DNA of 64,000 bases from Patiriisocius marinistellae (GTDB lineage: Bacteria; Bacteroidota; Bacteroidia; Flavobacteriales; Flavobacteriaceae), in contig NZ_BKCF01000001.1 in NCBI RefSeq assembly GCF_009014635.1, forward strand, positions 434,001 through 498,000, written 5' to 3'. Every line of letters starts with the position of its first letter. The stretch's first letter is position 1. The translations under genes and the position numbers were made by a program. The notes under the pieces were generated by a model, which worked only from the letters and a program-made list of their open reading frames with translations, was not told the DNA's origin and did no database searches. Below are positions 52,975-60,441 of the stretch, one piece after another.

Positions 52975-53172
52975 TTATGCTTCTACTTCTTCAACAGCAT
53001 CAATAACAATCTGTCCACGGTAGTATAATTTACCTTCATGCCAGTGTGCTCTATGATATAAGTGAGACTCTCCTGTTGTAGGATCTGTCGCTACTTGAGG
53101 TGCTGTAGCTTTGTAATGTGTTCTTCTTTTATCTCTTCTAGTTTTGGAGATTTTTCTTTTAGGATGTGCCAT
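52975..53172 (-). CDS. rpmF: 50S ribosomal protein L32
   Basis: A 65-aa protein, [21 protein letters not shown] at the start as in all L32 proteins, with the extended acidic C-terminus typical of Bacteroidota. The zinc-ribbon cysteines of some L32 forms are absent (the C- form). It lies 9 bases after DUF177 in the standard DUF177-rpmF pair. Confidence 0.97.
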   Translation of the reverse strand: MAHPKRKISKTRRDKRRTHYKATAPQVATDPTTGESHLYHRAHWHEGKLYYRGQIVIDAVEEVEA

Positions 53173-53181
53173 TACGGATCT

Positions 53182-53724
53182 TTATTTATCGTTTAATAAT
53201 TTTTTTAATGAATCCCATCGAGGATCTGTTCCTTCTTGAGATTCTATATCTTCATTTTGAGCTTTTACACTCAATTCTTCTAGTTTATCAAGTATGTCGC
53301 TTTTTAACGTGCCATTTTCTATTCCGGGATGAACTCTTCTTGTAGGAAGACTAAGAATAATTGACTCATATATAAACTGTTGAATGTTAACTTCGTAACT
53401 CCCATGTGGGATTATCAATAAGTCTTCATTTTCATCGTCAAATTCCTCGCCAAATTTCACTATAAAGTGATAATTTCCTTCGACAGGTTGTTGAAAAGGC
53501 TCATTAGTAACATCGCAATGAACACCAACATCCCCTTTGAAATCTAACGTAAATTCTAACAGTGTTGTTTTTTTATTCAATAATACATCTAATTTAATAT
53601 CTGTATTAATAAACTCGTCATACTCAAAATGCTCAAAGAACTTATTTGTAACTATAAAATCAAAGTGGTGTTCTCCAAGCTTCAACCCTATAAAAGGGAT
53701 TGTATATTCTTTCAAATCTCTCAT
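53182..53724 (-). CDS. DUF177 / YceD-family protein
   Basis: About 180 aa from the ATG at 53724 (MRDLKEYTIPFIGLKLGEHH). The family pattern DVGVHCDVTNEPFQQPVEGNYHFIVKFG is present, with Cys as in YceD. The acidic region DDENEDLLIIPHG and the C-terminal GTDPRWDSLKKLL (the conserved DPRW) follow. YceD is linked to 23S rRNA synthesis or processing and ribosome assembly; it is co-transcribed with rpmF. An ATG at 53730 is also possible. Confidence 0.9.
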   Translation of the reverse strand: MRDLKEYTIPFIGLKLGEHHFDFIVTNKFFEHFEYDEFINTDIKLDVLLNKKTTLLEFTLDFKGDVGVHCDVTNEPFQQPVEGNYHFIVKFGEEFDDENEDLLIIPHGSYEVNIQQFIYESIILSLPTRRVHPGIENGTLKSDILDKLEELSVKAQNEDIESQEGTDPRWDSLKKLLNDK

Positions 53725-53768
53725 TGTCACACCTTGTTGTACTTTTCACCTTACATGTAAAGCGGGTG

Positions 53769-53776
53769 CAAAGATA
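53769..53776 (-). promoter_or_regulatory. -7 element of the DUF177-rpmF operon
   Basis: CAAAGATA on the plus strand is TATCTTTG in gene orientation, a perfect TAnnTTTG. A short GCGGG word follows it in the leader. Confidence 0.55.
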
Positions 53777-53805
53777 AAAAAATAATTGATATGCAAATTA
53801 TTTTA

Positions 53806-54867
53806 TCAATTCTTTTTTACATACCCTCTTTTCTTAGTTATTTTCATGGGGTTTTGTGATATTTTTTTATACTCTTTACGCTTTTTAAAAATCTCTATTC
53901 CATTAAAAATGGCAGCTCTAAAAGAGCTAAAGTCTGCGGTGTTTTTACCAGCAATATCAAAAGCGGTTCCATGATCTGGCGATGTACGCACTTTGTCAAG
54001 TCCAGCTGTATAATTAACGCCTGAACCAAAGGCAAGTGTTTTAAATGGAATTAAGCCTTGGTCATGATACGATGCGATAATTACATCAAAATTTTTGTAA
54101 TTTCCAGAACCAAAAAAGCTATCAGCGGCATAAGGACCAAAAATTGTTTTACCGTTATTACGCAAGTTGTCTAATGTTGGCCTAAGTACTGTATCATCTT
54201 CATTACCAATTACACCATTGTCTCCTGTATGTGGATTAATACCTAAAACCGCAATTCTAGGTTTCTCGGTTCCAAAATCTTGAATAAGTGATTTGTGAAT
54301 TGTATTTATTTTCTTTTCAATAAGTTCTCTAGTAATGGCTGCCGAAACATCTTTGACAGCAACATGATCTGTCAATAACCCTACTCTTAATGTTTCAGAA
54401 ATCATCAACATTAAACTGTCGCCCTCTAATTCTTGGTTCAAATAATCTGTATGTCCTGGAAACCTAAACGTTTCGCTTTGTATGCAGGATTTATTTATTG
54501 GTGCCGTGACTAAGATATCAATCTGGTGTGTTTTTAAAGCATTAACAGCGTTAGTCAATGATTTTATAGCATATTCTCCAGCTTTAAAGTCTTCTTTTCC
54601 GAAGTTAATATCAACTTGTTCTTTCCATACATTGAGTACATTTATTTTCTTCGGAATTATTTTATCAAGATTATCGATGCCGTGGAAATTAATATTCATT
54701 CCAAAGTGTTTTTTGTAAAATGACATTAACTTAACTGAAGCAAAAATTACAGGTGTGCAAAACTCGAGCATGCGAACATCGTCAAATGTTTTTAGGATGA
54801 TTTCACTACCAATACCATTTAAATCTCCAATTGAAATTCCTACAATTATTTTATCCTGTTTGCTCAT
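53806..54867 (-). CDS. pdxA: 4-hydroxythreonine-4-phosphate dehydrogenase
   Basis: About 353 aa from the ATG at 54867 (MSKQDKIIVGISIGDLNGIGSEIILKTF, the conserved PdxA N-terminus). Metal- and substrate-binding parts are seen in FPGHTDYL (metal His), INPHTGDNGVIGNEDDTV and SYHDQGLIPFK. It oxidises 4-phosphohydroxy-threonine in the DXP-dependent route to pyridoxal phosphate. A 13-codon upstream extension is rejected because the -7 element at 54904 lies close to it. It is divergent from ribE. Confidence 0.95.
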   Translation of the reverse strand: MSKQDKIIVGISIGDLNGIGSEIILKTFDDVRMLEFCTPVIFASVKLMSFYKKHFGMNINFHGIDNLDKIIPKKINVLNVWKEQVDINFGKEDFKAGEYAIKSLTNAVNALKTHQIDILVTAPINKSCIQSETFRFPGHTDYLNQELEGDSLMLMISETLRVGLLTDHVAVKDVSAAITRELIEKKINTIHKSLIQDFGTEKPRIAVLGINPHTGDNGVIGNEDDTVLRPTLDNLRNNGKTIFGPYAADSFFGSGNYKNFDVIIASYHDQGLIPFKTLAFGSGVNYTAGLDKVRTSPDHGTAFDIAGKNTADFSSFRAAIFNGIEIFKKRKEYKKISQNPMKITKKRGYVKKN

Positions 54868-54890
54868 AATGCTCCTAGCCCTTTTATCGT

Positions 54891-54898
54891 TATTTTTG
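54891..54898 (+). promoter_or_regulatory. -7 element of ribE
   Basis: TATTTTTG matches TAnnTTTG, 28 bases before the ribE ATG. It is only five bases away from the opposing pdxA element. Confidence 0.5.
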
Positions 54899-54903
54899 TA
54901 AGA

Positions 54904-54911
54904 CAAATGTA
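54904..54911 (-). promoter_or_regulatory. -7 element of pdxA
   Basis: CAAATGTA reads TACATTTG in gene orientation, a match to TAnnTTTG, 36 bases before the pdxA ATG. The two divergent promoters are nearly superimposed. Confidence 0.5.
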
Positions 54912-54925
54912 ACCAAAATCAACGC

Positions 54926-55516
54926 ATGTTTACAGGAATAATTGAATCCATAGGAAAAATTAAATCTTTGAAAAAGGAAGGTGAAAACTTACATATTGAA
55001 GTAAGTAGTGAACTTACACCCGAGCTTAAAATTGATCAAAGTGTAGCGCATAATGGAGTTTGTTTAACAGTGGTTGAAATTCACGAAGAGAGTTATGTAA
55101 TTACCGCAATTAAAGAAACGCTTGAAAAGTCTAATATTGGTTTTTTGAAAATTGGGGAACCTGTTAATCTTGAGCGTGCGATGAAAATTGGGGATAGGCT
55201 GGATGGCCATATTGTTCAAGGTCATGTTGATCAAACAGGGGTTTGTACTTCAATTGAAAATCAAAAAGGGAGTTGGGTATTTACTTTTGAATACGATGCA
55301 TCTCTTAATAATGTAACTATTGAAAAAGGCTCAGCTACGATTAATGGAGTTAGTTTGACGGTAGTAAATTCAAAAAAGAATGAGTTCAGCGTTGCAATTA
55401 TTCCTTATACTTATCAACACACTAATTTTAATGCTTTTAAAATAGGTACAGTCATCAATTTAGAATTTGATGTAATTGGCAAATATGTAAAAAGGATTAC
55501 TGAGGGATATTTGTAG
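54926..55516 (+). CDS. ribE: Riboflavin synthase, alpha subunit
   Basis: A 196-aa protein made of two homologous lumazine-binding beta-barrels, each with its MFTGIIE-type start or GHIVQGHVD repeat (GVCLTVVE in barrel 1, GVSLTVVN in barrel 2). It dismutates two 6,7-dimethyl-8-ribityllumazine molecules to riboflavin. The leader is too short for an FMN riboswitch. Its 3' end overlaps the convergent 76-aa gene by 20 bases. Confidence 0.95.
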   Translation: MFTGIIESIGKIKSLKKEGENLHIEVSSELTPELKIDQSVAHNGVCLTVVEIHEESYVITAIKETLEKSNIGFLKIGEPVNLERAMKIGDRLDGHIVQGHVDQTGVCTSIENQKGSWVFTFEYDASLNNVTIEKGSATINGVSLTVVNSKKNEFSVAIIPYTYQHTNFNAFKIGTVINLEFDVIGKYVKRITEGYL

Positions 55517-55727
55517 TGCGATATTTTTTATACGCTACGTAAGCACCGTAAATAAGACCTGCAATAAATAGTATAACTATATTAGTATCTAAAGGTAGTT
55601 CGGGGAGTGTTGGGCCACGACCAGGAGCTGGTGGGCCTGAACTAGCCGAAGGGCCTTGAGCAAGCATAGGTACGGCTGCTAAGAAACAGAGTACAAAGGT
55701 TAATATTGAAACGATTTGGGGTCGCAT
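55497..55727 (-). CDS. Small secreted/membrane protein with LPLDTN C-terminal anchor
   Basis: A 76-aa protein. A signal peptide (residues 1-23, ending MLAQ) is followed by a Gly/Pro/Ser-rich mini-linker and then PELPLDTNIVILFIAGLIYG, a hydrophobic helix, with a basic tail AYKKYRTTN. The mature part is little more than Pro-rich stretch plus anchor. This resembles the PID-CTERM-like small proteins of Bacteroidota (motif P-(I/L)-D before a helix), but the assignment is tentative. It overlaps ribE by 20 bases tail-to-tail. Confidence 0.6.
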   Translation of the reverse strand: MRPQIVSILTFVLCFLAAVPMLAQGPSASSGPPAPGRGPTLPELPLDTNIVILFIAGLIYGAYVAYKKYRTTNIPQ

Positions 55728-55941
55728 ATCAGGGGGCTAAAGTACTATTTTTTTTAAAGTTAAAAATGAGAACATATAAATTTTCATTTATTTATCAACA
55801 ATTTTTTGTGCTAAATATCGGCAAGATACAATAAAATTCGACAAAACACTTAAATCTTTTGTTTTTTGCACTCATATTATTATAACGTTAAATCATAATC
55901 ATAAGTATAATGATGTATGAAGAAAATAATATCAAATAAAA

Positions 55942-55971
55942 AAAGACTTTAGTGGTTAAACTAAAGTCTTT
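55942..55971 (-). terminator. Terminator of the CAU tRNA gene
   Basis: AAAGACTTTAG pairs with CTAAAGTCTTT, 11 pairs with an 8-base loop, and an A-run on the left. It starts 8 bases past the tRNA 3' end. Confidence 0.8.
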
Positions 55972-55978
55972 AAATCTG

Positions 55979-56052
55979 TGGTCCCACATGGGCTCGAACC
56001 ATGGACCCCCTGATTATGAGTCAGGTGCTCTAACCAGCTGAGCTATAGGACC
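55979..56052 (-). tRNA. tRNA with anticodon CAU (elongator tRNA-Met more likely than tRNA-Ile2)
   Basis: The acceptor stem GGTCCTA pairs with TGGGACC (one G-U pair). The D-arm is AGCTCAGCTGGTTAGAGCA, the anticodon stem CCTGA/TCAGG carries loop CTCATAA with anticodon CAT, and the T-arm is CATGGTTCGAGCCCATG. The first base pair is G-C, so it is not initiator tRNA (which has a mismatch there). Elongator Met and lysidine-modified Ile2 share the anticodon, and sequence alone leaves this open. CCA is not encoded. Confidence 0.9.
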
Positions 56053-56086
56053 GGCATTCTGGGTGCAAATGTAATCGGTTTTAAAA

Positions 56087-56509
56087 TTATTGCAAACTTT
56101 TTTCAACGTTATTTATTTCTTGGCACAGTTCTACAAGCACACCATTTGAAGACTTAGGATGTAAAAACGCGACTAACTTATTGTCTGCCCCTTTTTTAGG
56201 AGTTTCGTTTAAGACAATAAAACCTTCATTTTTTAATCTTTTTATTTCTGAAATTATATCATCAACAGCAAAAGCAATGTGATGAACACCTTCTCCTTTT
56301 TTTGTAATAAACTTTGCAATGGGACTATTTTTGTCAGTAGCTTCAAGAAGTTCAATTTTACTTTCGCCACATTTAAAAAATGAAGTCATAACACCTTCGG
56401 TCGGGACACCTTCTGTTTTATAGTACTCGTACCCTAGTAGTTTTGTATAAATTTCGTTAGCTGCTTTTAGGTCTTTTACGGCAATACCAATGTGTTCTAT
56501 TTTGTTCAT
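56087..56509 (-). CDS. mce: Methylmalonyl-CoA epimerase
   Basis: A 140-aa vicinal-oxygen-chelate protein. The start MNKIEHIGIAVKDLKAANEIYTKLLG, the metal ligands in GEGVHHIAFAVDDI, and the end HPKSSNGVLVELCQE (His, Glu) are diagnostic. It interconverts (R)- and (S)-methylmalonyl-CoA. A mutase gene is not in the window. A copy of TTCCGAAG lies 12 bases before the start codon. Confidence 0.93.
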   Translation of the reverse strand: MNKIEHIGIAVKDLKAANEIYTKLLGYEYYKTEGVPTEGVMTSFFKCGESKIELLEATDKNSPIAKFITKKGEGVHHIAFAVDDIISEIKRLKNEGFIVLNETPKKGADNKLVAFLHPKSSNGVLVELCQEINNVEKSLQ

Positions 56510-56520
56510 GAGTCTAAAAT

Positions 56521-56528
56521 TTCCGAAG
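56521..56528. repeat. Intergenic copy of the dispersed motif upstream of mce
   Basis: TTCCGAAG in the context AAAATTTCCGAAGC, in the leader region of the epimerase gene. Confidence 0.7.
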
Positions 56529-56623
56529 CATTTATAAAAACAAAAACGTTAAGAAGCTCCTTAAAAACGTAAAAATATAAAATCGCTAACACTCTGTTAG
56601 TACACTAATACCTTTTATTGTAG

Positions 56624-56631
56624 TACTTTTG
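56624..56631 (+). promoter_or_regulatory. -7 element of rbfA
   Basis: TACTTTTG matches TAnnTTTG and ends only four bases before the rbfA ATG. Transcription would begin at or just before the start codon, suggesting a leaderless message. Confidence 0.45.
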
Positions 56632-56635
56632 CTGT

Positions 56636-57031
56636 ATGATTGAAAGTAATAGACAGAAAAAAATTGCCGGAGTACTCCAAGAGGACTTGGCAAACGTATT
56701 GCAAAATAGACTGAGAGAAGCGGGACAGAGCGGTATTTTAATATCAGTTAGCAAGGTAAGTGTGACGACAGATTTGTCAATTGCAAAGGTGTATGTAAGT
56801 ATTTTTCCTTCTAAAAATGCTTCGGAAATTACTGCAGAATTAAACAAAATTAAACCACAGATAAAACACGAAGTTGCTCAATTAACAAAACATCAATTGC
56901 GCCGCATGCCCGAACTTACATTTTACAATGATGACTCTTTAGATTATATTGAGAAGATTGAAGATGCCGTTAAGGGTGAAGAAAACCCTATTTCTAATCC
57001 AGATTTATTACCTAAAAGAAGGAAGTCATAA
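56636..57031 (+). CDS. rbfA: Ribosome-binding factor A
   Basis: A 131-aa protein with the KH-type RbfA pattern: IESNRQKKIAGVLQEDLANVLQNR at the start, VSKVSVTTDLSIAKVYVSIF in the core, and the late HQLRRMPELTFYNDDSLDYIEKIE. It binds the 30S precursor in 16S rRNA maturation and cold adaptation. It lies one base upstream of the permease gene, as usual in flavobacteria (rbfA-lolE-like). Confidence 0.95.
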   Translation: MIESNRQKKIAGVLQEDLANVLQNRLREAGQSGILISVSKVSVTTDLSIAKVYVSIFPSKNASEITAELNKIKPQIKHEVAQLTKHQLRRMPELTFYNDDSLDYIEKIEDAVKGEENPISNPDLLPKRRKS

Positions 57032-57032
57032 T

Positions 57033-58238
57033 TTGAATTTTTCGCTGTACATCGCTAAGCGGTATCTCTTTTCATTAAGCAGCAACAATGCCATTAACAT
57101 TATAACTATTATCGCTGCAACTGGAGTTGTGGTAGGTTCTTTAGCACTATTTATTGTGCTATCTGGATTTTCTGGGTTAAAAGATTTTAGTCTTCAATAC
57201 ACAAATATTTTTGATAGTGATCTAAAATTATATCCTGCCAAAGGCAAAACAATTTCTTTTACTCAAGCACAAAGACAACAATTAAATAAAGTCACAGAGG
57301 TTGAGGCTTTTTCTGAAATTATCGAAGAAAGAATTTTTATTCAATTTAAAGGAAAAAATGATATAGCTTATATTAAAGGGATTGACACAAATTATGTGAA
57401 AGTTAATCCAGTAGATAGTATTATAATTTCTGAAAGATGGCTTACCCCAGACCGTAATGAAGTGGTTGTGGGTTATGGAACTTCTGTAAAACTTTCAATG
57501 GGAGCTGGAGATATATACAATCCATTAGAAATTTTTGTTCCCAAACCAGGAACTGGACAGATTAATACATTAGACCCCTCTCAAGATTTTACTACAGAAC
57601 AGGTGGTTGTTTCGGGTATTTATTTTGTTAACGAAGACCTTAATAGTAAATACGTTTTTAGTGATGTTAATTTTGCAAGACGCTTGCTTAGTCTTGATAG
57701 CACTAAAATATCTTCACTAGAAATAAAGTTTGTTGAAAACGCAAATGAAAACTCAGTTCGTGAACAATTAACTGCAATTTTTGGCGACAAGGTTGTTTTA
57801 AAAAATCGCATTCAGCAAAATGATGCACTTTATAAAATGCTGAATACAGAGAATGTTGCTGTATATCTTATTTGTACACTTGTAATGATTATTGCCCTGT
57901 TTAATGTTATAGGATCTGTCATAATGATGATACTTGACAAACGTAAAAACATTAAAACACTGTTTAATATGGGTGTAACTTTAAAAAACATTCGTAAAAT
58001 ATTCTTTCTACAAGGAGCATTAATGACCGTTTTAGGTGGGCTTTTAGGTATTGTTTTAGGAATTTTAATTGTGTGGTTGCAACTCCAATTTGAATTTATA
58101 CACATTACCCCAACACTACCGTACCCGGTAAAATTAAAAGCAATCAATATTTTGATTGTCTTTGCAACGATTTCTATTTTAGGATTGCTTGCTGCTAGAA
58201 TTGCAGCGAGTAGAGTGAGAGAAAAACTATTAAATTAA
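57033..58238 (+). CDS. LolC/LolE-FtsX-type ABC transporter permease
   Basis: About 401 aa if translation starts at the TTG at 57033, one base after the rbfA stop, giving the conserved N-terminus NFSLYIAKRYLFSLSSNNAINIITIIAATGVVVG. One N-terminal helix, a large periplasmic domain (about 50-260) and three C-terminal helices make the FtsX/MacB-type layout of lipoprotein-release permeases. The longer frame from 56949 lies inside rbfA and lacks family-like residues. The cognate ATPase is not adjacent. Confidence 0.9.
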   Translation: MNFSLYIAKRYLFSLSSNNAINIITIIAATGVVVGSLALFIVLSGFSGLKDFSLQYTNIFDSDLKLYPAKGKTISFTQAQRQQLNKVTEVEAFSEIIEERIFIQFKGKNDIAYIKGIDTNYVKVNPVDSIIISERWLTPDRNEVVVGYGTSVKLSMGAGDIYNPLEIFVPKPGTGQINTLDPSQDFTTEQVVVSGIYFVNEDLNSKYVFSDVNFARRLLSLDSTKISSLEIKFVENANENSVREQLTAIFGDKVVLKNRIQQNDALYKMLNTENVAVYLICTLVMIIALFNVIGSVIMMILDKRKNIKTLFNMGVTLKNIRKIFFLQGALMTVLGGLLGIVLGILIVWLQLQFEFIHITPTLPYPVKLKAINILIVFATISILGLLAARIAASRVREKLLN

Positions 58239-58242
58239 TATT

Positions 58243-59244
58243 ATGAAAAAATTATCTTATTATCTAATCGCATTATTTGTTGTAATAGGTTGTCAAAAAG
58301 ACGATACACAACCTGTTGAAGAACAGGAAGGACAAAATGAAGATGTAAATATAACAACGAGCCTGTTAACAAATATCACCCAAATTAAAGCGACTACTGG
58401 AGGAATAATTACTGGAGTTGAAATTTCAGAAATTGATAGTCAAGGGATTGTTTTAAGTTTAACAAATAATCCGACGACTGACGACACTGTTGTTATCAAT
58501 GAAACTATAGCATTAAATTATTCAGTTGAAATTTTAAACCTTGAAGTTGACACACAGTATTTTGTCAAGTCGTTTATAACTGTTGACAACGAAACTTTTT
58601 ATGGAGATGAACTTGTACTTAACACATTAGAACATAAGGAATTTAATGCAATAGTGACATTAACATCACAAAGTAATATTGATGCTTTTTTCAGCGAGGG
58701 TTGGAGCAAAATAAGCGGTTTTATAATTGAAGAAGAGGTTGATGGTGACATCACAGATTTAAGTGCCATGTCGTCACTTTTAGAAATTGGTGAAGCAGGT
58801 GCGACAGTAACGGTTGTTGACATTAAGAACAACTCTAGTCTACAAGGTTTAGAGGGCCTTCATAATGTTACAACTATTGGCGGAGGCATCGTTTTATCAA
58901 ATAATGCGTTGATAGATATAAGTGCTTTAGGAAATCTAACAATTATTGACCGATTAGGCATAGGCAGTGAACCACTCACAAATCTAAATGGGTTGAATAA
59001 TGTAACAACTATTACAGATGCTTTATCTATCGGAGGAAATAATCAACTAACTAGTCTTGAGGATTTAGGGAGTTTAACGAGCATAGGAAATATGGTTTTA
59101 ATAAATAGTAATGATAGTCTACAAAATTATTGCTCTTTAACAACAGCGTTGGCCAGCGTAGATAATAGTTATGATTATAATGCTTTTGGAAATGCATTTA
59201 ACCCCACACTAGAAGATTTACAAAACGGTAATTGCAGTCTTTAA
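58243..59244 (+). CDS. Surface lipoprotein with receptor-L/leucine-rich-like repeats
   Basis: A 333-aa protein. The lipoprotein signal ends VVIGC (Cys17) followed by QKDD, a Bacteroidota surface-export signal. An N-terminal fibronectin-like region (TSLLTNITQIKATTGGIITGVEISEIDSQG.., about 35-130) is followed by irregular L-domain repeats from about 180 (SLQGLEGLHNVTTIGGGI, LIDISALGNLTIIDRLGI, PLTNLNGLNNVTTITDAL, QLTSLEDLGSLTSIGNMV). It probably binds a protein or polymer outside the cell. It ends 4 bases inside the convergent dusB gene. Confidence 0.75.
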   Translation: MKKLSYYLIALFVVIGCQKDDTQPVEEQEGQNEDVNITTSLLTNITQIKATTGGIITGVEISEIDSQGIVLSLTNNPTTDDTVVINETIALNYSVEILNLEVDTQYFVKSFITVDNETFYGDELVLNTLEHKEFNAIVTLTSQSNIDAFFSEGWSKISGFIIEEEVDGDITDLSAMSSLLEIGEAGATVTVVDIKNNSSLQGLEGLHNVTTIGGGIVLSNNALIDISALGNLTIIDRLGIGSEPLTNLNGLNNVTTITDALSIGGNNQLTSLEDLGSLTSIGNMVLINSNDSLQNYCSLTTALASVDNSYDYNAFGNAFNPTLEDLQNGNCSL

Positions 59245-60236
59245 CGACTAAATTCAAAATCCCCAAATTTCTCCAAGACCTCATCAAAGGCTGCAAATAC
59301 ATCTTTACTATCATCGCTAGTAACCATCTTCATTCGGTATTCTTTAAAATGAGGAATGCCTTTAAAATAGTTAGTATAATGACGGCGTGTTTCAAAAACA
59401 CCAAGAATTTCACCTTTCCAATCGATTGCCATTTCTAAGTGGCGTTTTGCAGCGTTCACACGTTCTTGCATGGTGGGAGGAGCACAGTGAGTTCCTGTTT
59501 CAAAAAAGTGTTTTACTTCTTTAAAAAACCACGGATAGCCTATACTTGCACGGCCTATCATTGCGCCGTCTAAACCAAACTTATCCCGCATCAACATCGC
59601 CTTTTCTGGCGTATCAACATCACCATTGCCAAAAACAGGAATGTGCATGCGTTGATTGTTTTTAACATCAGCAATTGGGTGCCAATTTGCTTCTCCCTTA
59701 TACATCTGGGCACGAGTTCTTCCATGGATGGAAATAGCTTTACAACCTACGTCTTGTAGTCGCTCAGCAACTTCAACTATTTTTATAGAATCATCATCCC
59801 AGCCTAAACGTGTTTTAACGGTAACTGGTAGTTTTGTGTGTTTTACCATAGCTTCGGTCAAAGAAACCATGAGATCAATATCTTTTAAAATTCCTGCACC
59901 AGCACCTTTACTTACCACTTTTTTAACAGGACAACCAAAATTGATATCAATAATATCTGGCCCACTGGCTTCAACAATTTCTACACTCTTTAACATTGAC
60001 TCAAGAACAGCACCAAAAATTTGAATACCTACAGGACGTTCTTTTTCATAAATATCTAATTTCATGACGCTCTTTGCGGCATCTCTAATTAATCCTTCGC
60101 TAGAAATAAACTCTGTATATACCACATCTGCCCCTTGTTCCTTGCATAATGCACGAAACGGTGGGTCGCTCACATCCTCCATGGGTGCAAGCAATAAAGG
60201 GAACTCCCCAACGTCTATGTCTCCTATTTTTGCCAT
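59241..60236 (-). CDS. dusB: tRNA-dihydrouridine synthase
   Basis: About 331 aa from the ATG at 60236 (MAKIGDIDVGEFPLLLAPMEDVSD). FMN-barrel motifs are seen: IDINFGCPVKKVVSKGAGAGILKD with the catalytic Cys, TVKTRLGWDD, ISIHGRTRAQMYKG, and PVFGNGDVDTPEKA. It reduces uridines in the tRNA D-loop. An overlapping GTG at 60239 is the only alternative start. A hairpin lies six bases upstream. Confidence 0.94.
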   Translation of the reverse strand: MAKIGDIDVGEFPLLLAPMEDVSDPPFRALCKEQGADVVYTEFISSEGLIRDAAKSVMKLDIYEKERPVGIQIFGAVLESMLKSVEIVEASGPDIIDINFGCPVKKVVSKGAGAGILKDIDLMVSLTEAMVKHTKLPVTVKTRLGWDDDSIKIVEVAERLQDVGCKAISIHGRTRAQMYKGEANWHPIADVKNNQRMHIPVFGNGDVDTPEKAMLMRDKFGLDGAMIGRASIGYPWFFKEVKHFFETGTHCAPPTMQERVNAAKRHLEMAIDWKGEILGVFETRRHYTNYFKGIPHFKEYRMKMVTSDDSKDVFAAFDEVLEKFGDFEFSR

Positions 60237-60242
60237 CACATT

Positions 60243-60259
60243 GCCCGCGTAGGCGGAAA
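60243..60259 (-). repeat. Start-proximal hairpin 5' of dusB
   Basis: In gene orientation CCGC-CTAC-GCGG is a perfect 4-pair stem within TTTCCGCCTACGCGGGC, beginning 6 bases upstream of the ATG. Confidence 0.55.
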
Positions 60260-60441
60260 TCTCATTAATTAAAAAAAATTAGTTGAAGAGTACTATTTCA
60301 TCTTTGCGAAAAGGGTTTAGATTGTACTCAACGACACACAAAAGATAATATATTTTTCTTCTGAAATTTTAAAACAATAGTACATTCTACCATTGCTTAA
60401 AATTTCAGCAAAAATAAACAAATTAGTACGTAGCTAGTAAT

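Noticed and set aside
54868-54906. N-terminal extension of pdxA
   Set aside because: The conserved PdxA N-terminus begins at the ATG at 54867, and a -7 element lies at 54904.
54899-54925. FMN riboswitch in front of ribE
   Set aside because: The leader is under 30 bases, far too short for an RFN element, and no conserved RFN words are seen.
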